From Pseudoduganella ginsengisoli (GTDB taxonomy: Bacteria > Pseudomonadota > Gammaproteobacteria > Burkholderiales > Burkholderiaceae_D): 64,000 nucleotides of DNA. The DNA is taken from NCBI RefSeq assembly GCF_009720865.1, contig NZ_WNLA01000005.1, positions 62,001 through 126,000 on the forward strand. Reading direction: 5' to 3'. Below are positions 26,083-35,396 of this stretch, in pieces. The notes under the pieces were generated by a model. That model saw nothing but the letters and a program-made list of their open reading frames with translations. It did not search any database and was not told the origin of the DNA. A program made the position numbers and the translations under genes. Each line of letters starts with the position of its first letter. Position 1 is the stretch's first letter.

Positions 26083-26562
26083 TCAACGTGCCCGCCGCTT
26101 TTCGCTCTCCGGCACCGGCGCATACGCCAGGCATTCAATTTCCACTTCCCCGCCCAGCGCCAGTGCATTGACGCCAAATGCGCTGCGCGCCGGCAGGCGG
26201 TCCGGCTTGAAATACGTCGTGTAGATTTTGTTGAAGTCGCCCCACTTGTTCATGTCCACCATCATCACCGTGCATTTGACGATGCTGTCCATCGGCAGGT
26301 TCATGCCTTTGAGGATGACGGCAATATTGTCCATGGCCTTGCGCGATTGCGCTTCGAAGCCGCCCGGCACCAGGCCATTCGCATCGGTCCCCATCTGGCC
26401 GGACACGTGCACGTAATCGCCTGCCCGCACGGCCTGCGTGAACGGACGGGCAGGATTGCTGGTGGCGTTGTAGTACTCAAGGGGAGGTGTGCCTGAAGCA
26501 GCCAGGCCGGGGACAGAGAGCGCCATCGCGCCCAGCAGTTTTCGATATTGCCTGCGTTTCAT
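26083..26562 (-). CDS. RidA/YjgF-family protein with export signal
   Basis: 159 residues from the ATG at 26562 (CCGGAG ribosome site); a longer frame upstream lacks support. The N terminus MKRRQYRKLLGAMALSVPG is a Tat-like signal (RR-x-Y-x-K then a hydrophobic stretch), which ordinary cytosolic RidA proteins lack. The RidA core follows: ARPFTQAVRAGDYVHVSGQM, SRKAMDNIAVILKGMNL, RLPARSAFGVNALALGGEVE. RidA enzymes hydrolyse reactive enamine/imine intermediates; the Arg of PARSAFGV that binds the carboxylate is present. It is the third gene after gshA and the deacetylase. Confidence 0.8.
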   Translation of the reverse strand: MKRRQYRKLLGAMALSVPGLAASGTPPLEYYNATSNPARPFTQAVRAGDYVHVSGQMGTDANGLVPGGFEAQSRKAMDNIAVILKGMNLPMDSIVKCTVMMVDMNKWGDFNKIYTTYFKPDRLPARSAFGVNALALGGEVEIECLAYAPVPESEKRRAR

Positions 26563-26612
26563 GGAGACTCCGGTTATGCGGTGATTTGATGTTACTGTCC
26601 CCCGGCAGCGGA

Positions 26613-27656
26613 TCACAAGGCTGTATCAAACCCTTCCAGCACATTTACAACATTGACGCCCAATTCCTTGACCGCATACCCCCCTTCGAAAATGAAAGCA
26701 GTGGGCAAACCGAGGTAAGACAGGCGTTCGCCGATGCGCAGGTAATCGGCGCTTTGCAGGCCGAAGTGCGACAGCGGATCGCCGGCAAACGTATCGACGC
26801 CCAGCGATACGATCAGCGCTTCGGGCTGGAACATTTGCAGGCGCAGGCACGCGGTTTCCAGCGCGGCAAACCATGCCTGCGTGCTGGCGCCATGCGGCAG
26901 CGGCAAGTTCACGTTGTAGCCCAGGCCCGCGCCATGGCCCGTTTCATCCGCGTGGCCCAGGTAAAACGGGTATTCGCTGCGCGGATCGGCATGGATCGAC
27001 ACGAACAGCACGTCGCTGCGGTCATAGAAGATGCTTTGCGTGCCATTGCCGTGGTGGTAGTCGATGTCGAGGATGGCAATCTTGCGGGCGCCATCATCGA
27101 GCATGTGCTGTGCGGCCAGCGCCGCGTTATTCAGGAAGCAGTAGCCGCCATAAAAATCCGCGCCCGCATGGTGGCCCGGTGGACGCGTCAGCGCAAACGT
27201 GGCCCGTTCGCCGAGGCGCAGCGCGTGCGCAGCATTGACGGCGCAATCGGCGCCTGTCTTGGCGGCAGTCCACGTGCCGGACGTAATGGGGGTGCCGCTG
27301 TCCATCGAATACAGGCCCAGCTTCGCGCAAAAATTATCGGGTTCGATATCGGCGCGCAATGTGCGCACGGGCCAGACGGCGGGAAACGCGTCCTTATTCG
27401 CATTGGCGGGATCGAGCGCGACCCAGTCGGACCATGCATTGCGCAAGAAGGACAGATAGCGCGGCGTGTGGACACGCTCCAGCGTCATCGGCGGCACGCT
27501 GTGCGGCGTGACGATTTGTCCCAGGCCGCGGCGGCCCAGCTCCGCCAGCACCTGGTCGACCCGCTCCGGTTTTTCAAAGCACGGCACCAGCTCGCCACGG
27601 AAAAATTCGTGGCGGCCACGGTGCTGGCTGTGCAGCTCATTGTAGAAGGTCAGCAT
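26613..27656 (-). CDS. Acetylpolyamine amidohydrolase / class II-like histone deacetylase family
   Basis: 347 residues, the length of bacterial acetylpolyamine amidohydrolases. Active-site His162-His163 in RPPGHHAG, zinc ligands Asp199 and His201 in DIDYHHGNGT and the third Asp in SLGVDTFAGDP, with EGGY near the end, are all intact. The insertion around 95-130 (VWPVRTLRADIEPDN) resembles the loop that narrows the polyamine-enzyme channel. The reaction would be deacetylation of acetylated polyamines or lysine-like substrates. The start is 9 bases after the gshA stop, so the two are in one operon. Confidence 0.85.
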   Translation of the reverse strand: MLTFYNELHSQHRGRHEFFRGELVPCFEKPERVDQVLAELGRRGLGQIVTPHSVPPMTLERVHTPRYLSFLRNAWSDWVALDPANANKDAFPAVWPVRTLRADIEPDNFCAKLGLYSMDSGTPITSGTWTAAKTGADCAVNAAHALRLGERATFALTRPPGHHAGADFYGGYCFLNNAALAAQHMLDDGARKIAILDIDYHHGNGTQSIFYDRSDVLFVSIHADPRSEYPFYLGHADETGHGAGLGYNVNLPLPHGASTQAWFAALETACLRLQMFQPEALIVSLGVDTFAGDPLSHFGLQSADYLRIGERLSYLGLPTAFIFEGGYAVKELGVNVVNVLEGFDTAL

Positions 27657-27665
27657 GGCGCCCTA

Positions 27666-29270
27666 TCAACAGGGAACGTCGGCAAAGTCCTTGCACAGGT
27701 TACTGGCGCGGTAAGCCGCCACGAAGTCGTCGAAGTTGCCGGTTTGCGTACGTTCCAGTTCTTCTTGTTCCGCCAGCGAACTGGCGGCCAGGCTGCTGAA
27801 ATACGCCTGTTCCTCCGCAGTGGGAGGACGGCTGCGGAAGGTGGCCGCGTGACGTTCGCTTTGGCGCAAGCCGAACGCCGTGTATGAACCATTCAACGCG
27901 CGGATTTCACGCAGCACGCGGGCCGATGGCGTTTGTTCCGGATCGGCCAGCTTCGGCAGCTGCGCATTCAGCGCGTCGACGTATTCCGTGCCGCCGCGCT
28001 GGCGGTCCAGCAATTCCGCCACGGGCCGGATACGCTCCACCAATGCGCGGCCCCAATCGGCCAGCGGCGTTTCCACGCCATCGCGCAGCAAGGTCAGGCC
28101 GGGACGGCGGCCTTCCTTCACCGTGCGCGCGAAATTGCCCGTGTGGAGGCGGCCTTCTTCTTCTGAAATCTTCGCGCTTTCTTCCAGTGCGCAGAACAGC
28201 AGGAAGGCGTCGAGGAAGCGGCCCGTTTGCAGGCTGATGCCGACCGGTTCGAACGGGTCGACGTCCATGCAGCGCACTTCAATGTATTGCACGCCGCGCG
28301 AGCACAGCGCCTGCAACGGACGCTCGCCGCTGCGGATCACGCGTTTCGGGCGGATCGTCGCGTAATACTCGTTTTCAATCTGGATCACGTTGGTCGACAG
28401 CTGCACCCATTCGCCATCGCGTTTGGTGCCGATTTCCGCGTACGGCGCGTAGGGCTGGTTGACGGCTTTGGTCAAGGTGGCGACGTAGCTGTCGAGGCAG
28501 TTTTCGTGCGGGCTCAGGCCAGACTGTGCATCGTTCTGGTAACCGAGGTCGCTCATGCGCAGGCTGGTCGCATAGGGCAGGAACAGCGTATCGTCGGACA
28601 GGCGTTCCAGCTTGTGCGCTCGGCCGCGCAGGAAGTTGGCCGACAGGGCCGGCGACGCGCCGAACAAATACATCAGCAGCCAGCTGTAGCGGCGGAAATT
28701 GCGGATGGTGGCGAAATAGCTTTCCGACTGGTAGGCTTTGGCCGACAGCTTTTGCTGCGGGTTTTCATGCTGGTCCAGCACGCGCCACAGGTTTTCATCC
28801 AGCGAAAAGTTGTAGTGGATACCGGCAATGCATTGCATGGCTTTGCCATAGCGCAGCGCCAGGCCGCGGCGGTACACGTGCTTCAGCATGCCGATATTCG
28901 ACGTGCCATACCACGCGATGGCAATCTTTTCTTCCGGCGGCAATTCGCACGGCATCGACTGGCTCCACAGCATTTCCGTGCCCAGCTTGCTGTAGGCAAA
29001 GCGGTGGATGCCATCCAGCTTGTCCAGGGTGGTGGCGATGTCGTGTTCTGCCGGGGTAATGAATTCCAGCAGGGTTTCCGCGTAATCCGTCGTGATTTCC
29101 GGGTGAGTCAGCGCCGAGCCGAGCGCCACAGGATGCGGGGTGTCCGCCATGTGGCCTGTCGGGTCGATCCGCAGGGTTTCTCGTTCAATGCCGCGCAGGC
29201 CGCCAGCCAGCACGGACCGATATTGTGCATCGGCCAGCAGGGTCAGGCGGCGTGTCAAAAGATTGGACAA
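27666..29270 (-). CDS. gshA: Glutamate-cysteine ligase (GshA, proteobacterial class I)
   Basis: 534 residues from a TTG start at 29270, chosen because GGAAG lies six bases upstream and [11 protein letters not shown] is the family-like N terminus; the frame continues 27 codons further upstream without family similarity. ATP-dependent first step of glutathione synthesis. Characteristic segments: [56 protein letters not shown] and [20 protein letters not shown]. It leads an operon with the deacetylase and RidA genes. Confidence 0.94.
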   Translation of the reverse strand: MSNLLTRRLTLLADAQYRSVLAGGLRGIERETLRIDPTGHMADTPHPVALGSALTHPEITTDYAETLLEFITPAEHDIATTLDKLDGIHRFAYSKLGTEMLWSQSMPCELPPEEKIAIAWYGTSNIGMLKHVYRRGLALRYGKAMQCIAGIHYNFSLDENLWRVLDQHENPQQKLSAKAYQSESYFATIRNFRRYSWLLMYLFGASPALSANFLRGRAHKLERLSDDTLFLPYATSLRMSDLGYQNDAQSGLSPHENCLDSYVATLTKAVNQPYAPYAEIGTKRDGEWVQLSTNVIQIENEYYATIRPKRVIRSGERPLQALCSRGVQYIEVRCMDVDPFEPVGISLQTGRFLDAFLLFCALEESAKISEEEGRLHTGNFARTVKEGRRPGLTLLRDGVETPLADWGRALVERIRPVAELLDRQRGGTEYVDALNAQLPKLADPEQTPSARVLREIRALNGSYTAFGLRQSERHAATFRSRPPTAEEQAYFSSLAASSLAEQEELERTQTGNFDDFVAAYRASNLCKDFADVPC

Positions 29271-29393
29271 TTTGATCTTCCTTTCTGGTGCAGCAAAAAA
29301 ATATTGGTGCGAGATTAACCGAAAACGGACGACCGTGTTGGAAGTGCTCAAAATTGGCCGGACTAGCCAGTGTAACAGCCCTGCATGGCGTGA

Positions 29394-30212
29394 TTATGAC
29401 TGGGGTTTGCGGCCGCCGCTGACCCGTTCGATCCCTGCCAGATCCCGCCAGCTCTGCACTTCAGTGTACCCCTGAGCGGACAGCAGGGCGCGCACCGCTT
29501 CGGCCTGGTCGTAGCCGTGTTCCATCAACAGCCAGCTGTCGGGTTCCAAGTGTTCCGGGGCGCCGGCAATGATGGTGCGCAGGCAGGTCAGGCCGTCGGC
29601 ATGGTCGGTCAGCGCGCCTTGCGGCTCGAAGCGCAAATCGCCTTCGGACAGGTGGCGGTCGCCGGCCACGATATACGGCGGGTTTGAGACGATCAAGCCA
29701 TAGCGTTCGCCCTGGACAGCGCTGTACCAGTCACTGAGCAGGAATTGCACGCTGGCCTGGTTCAGCGCGGCATTGCTGCGCGCCACGTCCAGCGCATCCG
29801 GGCTGACATCAAGCGCCGTGACGGCGGCATCGGGGCGGCTGTGCGCGATGGCGATGGCAATGGCGCCGCTGCCGGTGCCCATGTCCAGCACCTTGCTGCG
29901 CGGGGGCAGGCGTTCCAGCGCCAGTTCCACCAACAATTCCGTATCAGGGCGGGGGATCAGCACGGCGGGGCTGACGTTGAACGGCAAGCCGTAAAACTCG
30001 CGCTGGCCGACGATATAGGCAATGGGTTCGCCATGGAGGCGGCGCTGTACGAGGCTGCTATAACGCTGGATTTCCTCATCGGTCAGCACGCGTTCCGACT
30101 GCGTGATCAAGCCCACGCGCGTCAAGCCCAGTGCGTGGCACAGCAGGATGCGGTTATCCAGCGGGTCGAGCTGCTGCTGGACTTGCAGCTGGGCGACGGT
30201 GGGGTTCGCCAT
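29394..30212 (-). CDS. prmC: Release factor glutamine methyltransferase PrmC (HemK)
   Basis: 272 residues from the ATG at 30212. SAM-binding motif VLDMGTGSGAIAIAIA near 109-123 and catalytic NPPY at 177-180 that binds the glutamine. It methylates the Gln of the GGQ motif in release factors (PrfA is encoded 0.8 kb upstream on the same strand). The N-terminal helical domain of about 75 residues is present. The start is 2 bases after the dsbB stop, so the two are coupled. Confidence 0.95.
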   Translation of the reverse strand: MANPTVAQLQVQQQLDPLDNRILLCHALGLTRVGLITQSERVLTDEEIQRYSSLVQRRLHGEPIAYIVGQREFYGLPFNVSPAVLIPRPDTELLVELALERLPPRSKVLDMGTGSGAIAIAIAHSRPDAAVTALDVSPDALDVARSNAALNQASVQFLLSDWYSAVQGERYGLIVSNPPYIVAGDRHLSEGDLRFEPQGALTDHADGLTCLRTIIAGAPEHLEPDSWLLMEHGYDQAEAVRALLSAQGYTEVQSWRDLAGIERVSGGRKPQS

Positions 30213-30214
30213 GT

Positions 30215-30682
30215 TTACGTCTTGCGGCTGCGCAGCAAGGTCCAGGCCAGGGCAACCGTGAACAGGCCGAACCACAGGAATGACCACTGCGGAATATCCA
30301 TGCCCAGGACCATGTCGGCATGTTCGCACGCGCCATACGATTCAAACAGGAAGGGCATGAGGTGCGCGGTCGGCAGCTTGTTGAGGAAGTTTTCTACCGG
30401 GTCGATGCCGCAGCCAAAGCTTGGGTGGGCAATGATGTACAGGTGCTGTCCCGCGGCAAACAGGCCGCCCACCGCGGCCAGCAGGGCGACAGCGCCGGGA
30501 ATTTTGATGGAATTCGTGAAATAGCCGATCAGGGCGGCAATGCCGACAGCCAGGAAGGCATAACGCTGGATCACGCAGCGTGGGCACGGCGCCAGGTTGG
30601 CCACGTGCTGCAAATACATGGCAACGCCAATCAGCCCGAAGCAGGCCAGTGCGATGGACAGGAGCAAGGTGCGTGGTTTCAT
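30215..30682 (-). CDS. dsbB: Disulfide bond formation protein B
   Basis: 155 residues, four TM helices. Cys33 and Cys36 in CPRC of the first periplasmic loop and Cys91 and Cys119 of the second loop (FGCGIDP, YGACEHADM) are the two redox pairs. DsbB reoxidises DsbA with quinone. It lies unusually between prfA and prmC, separated from prfA by the repeat element at 30757-31005. Confidence 0.93.
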   Translation of the reverse strand: MKPRTLLLSIALACFGLIGVAMYLQHVANLAPCPRCVIQRYAFLAVGIAALIGYFTNSIKIPGAVALLAAVGGLFAAGQHLYIIAHPSFGCGIDPVENFLNKLPTAHLMPFLFESYGACEHADMVLGMDIPQWSFLWFGLFTVALAWTLLRSRKT

Positions 30683-30756
30683 CGTTGTCTTTGATCCGGG
30701 TTAAAGGCGCGATTCTCGCACAAACGCCCCACGGCGGCCTTATTTCATTCTTAAAG

Positions 30757-31005
30757 TGGGGTCAGACGTGCATTGATGCATACACCCGGTGGGGTCAGAC
30801 GTGCATTCGTGCATACTCGCCATAGGAGAACGCGCGCTTTTGGCTGGCCATGTTGGAAACGCTGCGGCCACTTGCGCAGCGCCCGCGCAATTCGCCACCC
30901 GCAGAAGCGCGTGCCCGCGCGGGTTGCGGGACCGGGCGACAGCCGATCTGCATCATTGCACGCCTGACCCCACGGGGGAAACGCACGAATGCACGTCTGA
31001 CCCCA
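30757..31005. repeat. Symmetric palindromic repeat cluster (BIME/REP-like, four 24-bp units)
   Basis: Two direct units, TGGGGTCAGACGTGCATTGA plus TGCA (30757-30780) and the TTCG variant (30790-30813), are mirrored by two inverted units at 30949-30972 and 30982-31005. Each unit has a GGGGTCAGACG head and a small TGCAT-N2-(A/G)TGCA hairpin. The middle 135 bases hold no gene I can support. The cluster begins three bases after the prfA stop and fills the gap to dsbB, whose promoter region (30683-30756) shows nothing else distinctive. Confidence 0.8.
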
Positions 31006-31008
31006 TGG

Positions 31009-32085
31009 TTAGTCGCCCAGGGCGGCCAGCATTTCGGCCTGGTGCTCGGCGGCCAGCGCGTTGGTCAATTCCGTCAGGTCGCCATCCATGATGAAGTCCA
31101 GCTTGTACAACGTCAGGTTGATGCGGTGGTCCGTCATGCGGCCTTGCGGGAAGTTGTAGGTGCGGATGCGCTCGCTGCGGTCGCCGGAACCGATCAGGCT
31201 CTTGCGGGTGGCCGCTTCCTTCGATTGCTGTTCGCGCAGCTGCACGTCCTTGATGCGCGCCGCCAGTACCTTCATGGCCTGCGCCTTGTTCTTGTGCTGC
31301 GAGCGGTCATCCTGGCATTCCACCACGATCCCCGTCGGCAAGTGCGTCAGGCGCACAGCGGAATCGGTTTTATTGATGTGCTGGCCGCCGGCGCCGGATG
31401 CGCGGAACGTATCGATGCGCAAATCGGCTGGATTGATGTGGACGTCTTCCACTTCATCGGCTTCCGGCATCACCGCCACCGTGCACGCCGACGTGTGGAT
31501 GCGGCCCTGCGTTTCCGTGGCCGGTACGCGCTGCACGCGGTGGCCGCCGGATTCAAATTTCAGCTTCGAATACACGCCGTTGCCCACCAGCCGCACGATG
31601 ACTTCGCGGTAGCCGCCCAGGTCCGACGGCGATTCCGACACCATTTCCACCTGCCACCGGTTGCGCTCCGCAAAGCGCGTGTACATGCGCAGCAAATCGC
31701 CGGCAAACAGCGCCGATTCATCGCCACCGGTACCGGCGCGGATTTCCAGGAAGATGTTGCGCTCGTCGTTGGCGTCTTTCGGCAGCAGCATCTTTTGCAA
31801 TTCCAGCTCCAGGTCCGCCAGCCTGGCCTTGCCCGCTTCGATTTCTTCTTGCGCGAAATCCTTCATGTCCGGATCGGCCAGCATGCCCTGCGCTTCCGCG
31901 ATATCGGCCAGCACACCCTGGTACGACTGGTACAGCGCCACCAGCGGCCCCAGTTCCGCGTGTTCGCGGGTCATTTTGCGGTAGCTGTCCATATTGGCGG
32001 TGGCGCCTTCGGACATCAGCAATTCATCCAGTTCGGTCAGTCGGTTGGCCAGTTGATCCAGCTTGGCCAGCATCGATGGTTTCAT
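31009..32085 (-). CDS. prfA: Peptide chain release factor 1
   Basis: 358 residues, normal RF1 length. Stop-codon recognition tripeptide PAT at 188-190 ([11 protein letters not shown]), which reads UAA/UAG, and the GGQ peptidyl-hydrolysis motif at 233-235 ([17 protein letters not shown]). The Gln of GGQ is the substrate of PrmC encoded downstream. It follows hemA by 82 bases on the same strand, the usual hemA-prfA linkage. Confidence 0.97.
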   Translation of the reverse strand: MKPSMLAKLDQLANRLTELDELLMSEGATANMDSYRKMTREHAELGPLVALYQSYQGVLADIAEAQGMLADPDMKDFAQEEIEAGKARLADLELELQKMLLPKDANDERNIFLEIRAGTGGDESALFAGDLLRMYTRFAERNRWQVEMVSESPSDLGGYREVIVRLVGNGVYSKLKFESGGHRVQRVPATETQGRIHTSACTVAVMPEADEVEDVHINPADLRIDTFRASGAGGQHINKTDSAVRLTHLPTGIVVECQDDRSQHKNKAQAMKVLAARIKDVQLREQQSKEAATRKSLIGSGDRSERIRTYNFPQGRMTDHRINLTLYKLDFIMDGDLTELTNALAAEHQAEMLAALGD

Positions 32086-32167
32086 AGTCGCTCAGAAGTG
32101 TTGGGAGAGTGCGCCAGGCCGGCGCGGAAATACAGAGGAGCGCAGCGAAGCTGCGGCAAGACAAAAG

Positions 32168-33442
32168 CTAACGGCGTTTGCTGAACAATTGCGGCAGCAG
32201 CGCCGCCAGCTGGGCGCGCTCGTCGCCCTGCGCACGGTGCAGCGCCTGCTGCGGGCCATGCATGAATTTCGCGGTCAGACCCTTCGACAACGCTTCCAGC
32301 ACCGTGTCGATATCTTCACCCTTGGCCAGCATCTTGCGGGCCCGCTCCAGTTCCAGCAGGCGCAATGCTTCGCCGCTTTCCTGCAAGCCTTGAATGACCG
32401 GCACCACTGCGCGGTCATCGATCCAGTGCATGAACGATTGCACACGCGTTTCAATAATGGCTTCCGCCTGCGCCACGGCAGCCTGGCGGTTTTCCAGGCC
32501 GGTTTGCACGACTTTGCCCAAATCATCGACCGTGTACAGGAATACGTCATTCAAGCGGCCCACTTCCGGCTCGATATCGCGCGGCACGGCCAAATCCACC
32601 ATGAACATCGGCTTGTGGCGGCGTGCCTTGACGGCGCGCTCCACCATGCCCAGGCCGATCAGCGGCAGCGACGACGCCGTGCAGGAAATCACGATGTCAT
32701 ACTGGTGCAGCTTGTCCTGCAATTCGGCCAGCCGCATGGCTTTCGCGGAAAAACGGTGCGCCAACTGCTCGCCCCGCTCCATGGTGCGGTTGGCAATGGT
32801 GATGGACTTCGGATTTTGCGCGGCAAAGTGCGTCGCGCACAGTTCGATCATTTCACCGGCGCCGATGAACAGTACGTGCTGCTCGGAAATTTTGTCGAAA
32901 ATGCGCTGCGACAGGCGCACGGCGGCGGCAGCCATCGACACACTGTGCGCGCCAATTTCCGTGGTGCTGCGCACTTCCTTGGCAACGGAAAAACTGCGCT
33001 GGAACAGCTGGTGCAGGTAAGTGCCCAGGCCGCCGGCTTCTTCCGCCGTGCGGATGGCATCCTTGATCTGGCCCAGAATCTGGGTTTCTCCCAGCACCAT
33101 GGAATCGAGGCCGGATGCCACGCGGAATGTGTGGCGCACGGCGTCGTGTTGCGGCAGCATGTACAAATGCGGCCGCAATTCGCTGTAATTCAACTGGTGG
33201 AAATCGGCCAGGAAGTGTGCGCCGGCGTCGAGCGGGTTGTCGCCCTGGCTGGCGCCGTACAATTCCGTGCGGTTGCAAGTCGATAAAATGGCGGCTTCGT
33301 CATTGCCGCGCGTGGCGCTGCGGGCAAACCATGCTTGCGCTGCCCGCACCGCTTCACCCAGCTGATCCGGCGCGAACGCCAGCCGCTCGCGCAGCGAAAC
33401 AGGCGCGGTGGTGTGGTTGAGGCCGACGGCAAGCAGTTGCAT
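32168..33442 (-). CDS. hemA: Glutamyl-tRNA reductase
   Basis: 424 residues from the ATG at 33442; a GTG directly before it is the alternative. Catalytic Cys56 in [11 protein letters not shown], with [14 protein letters not shown] at the N terminus, [20 protein letters not shown], and the NADPH domain [14 protein letters not shown]. It converts glutamyl-tRNA to glutamate-1-semialdehyde, the first committed step of tetrapyrrole synthesis in the C5 pathway. It heads the operon with prfA. Confidence 0.97.
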   Translation of the reverse strand: MQLLAVGLNHTTAPVSLRERLAFAPDQLGEAVRAAQAWFARSATRGNDEAAILSTCNRTELYGASQGDNPLDAGAHFLADFHQLNYSELRPHLYMLPQHDAVRHTFRVASGLDSMVLGETQILGQIKDAIRTAEEAGGLGTYLHQLFQRSFSVAKEVRSTTEIGAHSVSMAAAAVRLSQRIFDKISEQHVLFIGAGEMIELCATHFAAQNPKSITIANRTMERGEQLAHRFSAKAMRLAELQDKLHQYDIVISCTASSLPLIGLGMVERAVKARRHKPMFMVDLAVPRDIEPEVGRLNDVFLYTVDDLGKVVQTGLENRQAAVAQAEAIIETRVQSFMHWIDDRAVVPVIQGLQESGEALRLLELERARKMLAKGEDIDTVLEALSKGLTAKFMHGPQQALHRAQGDERAQLAALLPQLFSKRR

Positions 33443-33486
33443 CACGGAACGGTATATTGGAATGACGGAAATGTACGCCAGTGGCC

Positions 33487-33492
33487 ATTATA
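33487..33492 (-). promoter_or_regulatory. Candidate -10 element of the hemA promoter
   Basis: TATAAT on the minus strand, 45 bases before the hemA ATG. No good -35 hexamer at 17 bases, so this is only a candidate. Confidence 0.35.
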
Positions 33493-33589
33493 CCGTGATG
33501 TGCCGGGCGGCACCGGCCGCAGGGGGTAATGATAGCTATAACTGTGCGGCTGTCCGGCTACAGCAGCAGCCGGAGCGGGGGGAGGCAGA

Positions 33590-34279
33590 TTATGCGCCCA
33601 GCTTTTCCAGGCGGTACCCGTAGCTGTACACGGGTACCAGGCGGAAGCCGTTTTCCGGCTTCAATTGCAGTTTGTTGCGGACGCGCGATACGTGGGTATC
33701 CATGGTGCGCGATGGCACTGCAGTTTCGCGGATCCATACGGCTTCATGAATGTAAGCGCGCGACAGCGGGCGGCCCAGGTTACGGAAGAACAGCAGGGCC
33801 AGCGAGAATTCTTTATGCGTGACGTCCAGCACGGCGCCATCCATCAACAGGCGGCCGGGGCGGGTTTCAAACGTGTATTGCCCAAATTGCAATTGCTCGG
33901 CGCCGTTTTGCGTCGGATAAGCGCGGCGCAGCAATGCTTGCACGCGCGCCAGCATTTCGCTGCGGCGCAGCGGCTTGATCATGTAGTCGTCGGCGCCGGC
34001 AGCCAAGCCGGCTACGATATCATCTTCACCAGAACTGGTCGTAAGGAACAGCACAGGGGCTTTTTCCGGCATGCGTTCCCGGGCGCGCTTGACGACTTCC
34101 GCTCCGGTCATATCGGACACTTGCCACTCCATGATTAACATGTCGTAATTGTCCTTGCGCATGTGGGCCAGCAAGTCTTTGCCAGTCTGGAAACCATGGC
34201 ACAAGTGGCCCGCCGAGGTCAGTACCTGGCAGATCAAATCAGCTTGGCTACGGTCATTGTCTAGTACAACGATTCTCAT
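33590..34279 (-). CDS. OmpR-type response regulator with non-canonical receiver (Glu at phospho site)
   Basis: 229 residues: receiver 1-120 and winged-helix DNA-binding domain about 125-225 (LDVTHKEFSLALLFFRNLG, SRTMDTHVSRVRNKLQ, YGYRLEK). The phospho-acceptor position is Glu51 (DMLIMEWQV) where Asp is expected, while the switch Thr (FLTTSS) and Lys (MIKPLRRSE) are kept and the acidic pair is LDND. Such Glu substitutions often mimic constant phosphorylation, so it may act without a kinase. No kinase gene is adjacent; it is a stand-alone gene between hemA and the DUF697-like gene. Confidence 0.85.
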   Translation of the reverse strand: MRIVVLDNDRSQADLICQVLTSAGHLCHGFQTGKDLLAHMRKDNYDMLIMEWQVSDMTGAEVVKRARERMPEKAPVLFLTTSSGEDDIVAGLAAGADDYMIKPLRRSEMLARVQALLRRAYPTQNGAEQLQFGQYTFETRPGRLLMDGAVLDVTHKEFSLALLFFRNLGRPLSRAYIHEAVWIRETAVPSRTMDTHVSRVRNKLQLKPENGFRLVPVYSYGYRLEKLGA

Positions 34280-34374
34280 GATGTCGCGGTTCCGTATCTG
34301 CCTGCATGATACCGGATGCGCCAGGCTGATCGGAAAAAGTTAAAAAATGGTTACAAGAATACGAGTGTTTTCTG

Positions 34375-34407
34375 CTAATTCTGTTAATTTTTTCCGAAGA
34401 GAATTAG
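34375..34407. promoter_or_regulatory. Inverted repeat CTAATTCT-N17-AGAATTAG
   Basis: A perfect 8-bp inverted repeat in an AT-rich intergenic stretch, between the divergent orphan regulator and DUF697-like genes. A possible operator for either; no regulator assigned. Confidence 0.35.
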
Positions 34408-34507
34408 ATGATAGCCTATATACAAACGTCGCATCATCACACGGTACACGGACAAAGTGGGCTTCACAATGGCCTTTAGTACAATTGCAGATAGGAAAAA
34501 AGTAACC

Positions 34508-35011
34508 ATGTTTGCAAAAAAATCGCAGGAATGGACACTGGTTCCCTCGTCTGAAAAGGAAATTGCCGATGTGCGGGACCGCTGCCGCCGTCTTGTTCAA
34601 AGGCGCGCTGCCGTGTCGGCAGGCATTGCCGCCGTGCCCCTGCCGGGACTCGATGTGGTGACGGATTTGCGCTTGTTCGCGACCCTGATCGAAGACATCA
34701 ATCGTGAATTCGGCTTGACACCTGAGCAGGTCGGCAGGCTGCAGCCAGAATTAAAGATCCGCGCGTATGAAGCCGCCGTCAGCGTGGGCGGCGCCATGGT
34801 GGGACGCTATATCACGCGGGAAATCATTTTGAAATTACTGCAGCGCAGTGCGGGTAAGGCCGTGGCCAAGCAGGCTACGCGCTTCGTGCCGTTTGCGGGC
34901 CAAGCGGCCTCGGCAGCGATTGGATTCTTTGCATTCAGGCAAATCGGCTACCAGCACGTCGAAGCTTGCGCCTCGGTGGCAAGGGCGCTGATGGCTGTTC
35001 CTGCAAAGTAA
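34508..35011 (+). CDS. DUF697-like membrane-associated protein
   Basis: 167 residues from the ATG at 34508 (AGGAAAAAAG upstream). It resembles the YcjF/DUF697 helical domain: IAAVPLPGLDVVTDLRLFATL at about 42-62, LIEDINREFGLTPEQVG, then glycine-rich hydrophobic stretches VGGAMVGRYITREIILKLL and FVPFAGQAASAAIGFFAF. No GTPase domain is attached, so it is a stand-alone DUF697 domain of unknown role, probably inner-membrane associated. Its last 49 bases are duplicated downstream at 35034-35082. Confidence 0.65.
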   Translation: MFAKKSQEWTLVPSSEKEIADVRDRCRRLVQRRAAVSAGIAAVPLPGLDVVTDLRLFATLIEDINREFGLTPEQVGRLQPELKIRAYEAAVSVGGAMVGRYITREIILKLLQRSAGKAVAKQATRFVPFAGQAASAAIGFFAFRQIGYQHVEACASVARALMAVPAK

Positions 35012-35082
35012 TCGGTATTCCGGGGAAAATGAGCGGCTACCAGCATGTGGAAGCTTGCGCCTCGGTGGCAAGGGCGCTGATG
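34945..35082 (+). repeat. 49-bp partial duplication of the DUF697 gene end
   Basis: 34945-34993, inside the gene, and 35034-35082, beyond the stop, match over 49 bases with two differences; period 89. The second copy would read the same Tyr-Gln-His-Val-Glu-Ala-Cys protein end but has no start. It is probably a residue of tandem duplication of the gene's 3' end. Confidence 0.85.
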
Positions 35083-35092
35083 CCCAAATAAA

Positions 35093-35118
35093 AAATGGCC
35101 GCTGAGCAGCGGCCATTT
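35093..35118. terminator. Bidirectional terminator between DUF697 gene and minE
   Basis: An 11-bp stem AAATGGCCGCT / AGCGGCCATTT with loop GAGC. It sits between two convergent genes, with A/T runs on both sides. Confidence 0.85.
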
Positions 35119-35143
35119 GTCATTCGATAACACGGTTGCCGGA

Positions 35144-35395
35144 TCAGGTATCCGGCAGCACCACGTTGACATCCAACACTTCCAGGTTGCCTTGGCGGTC
35201 CAGCGAGATCTTGATGTCGTCCGCTTCCACTTTCGTGTACTTGGAGATCACCTCGATCAGCTCTTTGTGCAGGGCCGGCAGGAAATCCGGACCGGCGCGG
35301 CCATTGCGCTCGCGCGCAATGATGATTTGCAGCCGTTCCTTGGCGGCGCTGGCCGTCTTCGGCTTGGAGGGGAACAGGAAAGACAGCAGTGCCAT
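35144..35395 (-). CDS. minE: Cell division topological specificity factor MinE
   Basis: 83 residues. Anti-MinCD region near residues 12-30 ([19 protein letters not shown]) and the topological-specificity part with [20 protein letters not shown]. MinE displaces MinC and stimulates MinD ATPase to give pole-to-pole oscillation. It follows minD by 1 base. Confidence 0.95.
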   Translation of the reverse strand: MALLSFLFPSKPKTASAAKERLQIIIARERNGRAGPDFLPALHKELIEVISKYTKVEADDIKISLDRQGNLEVLDVNVVLPDT

Positions 35396-35396
35396 G

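Noticed and set aside
30850..32184. A 444-codon open frame on the plus strand starting in the repeat cluster
   Set aside because: Antisense to prfA, and its first part is made only of repeat sequence.
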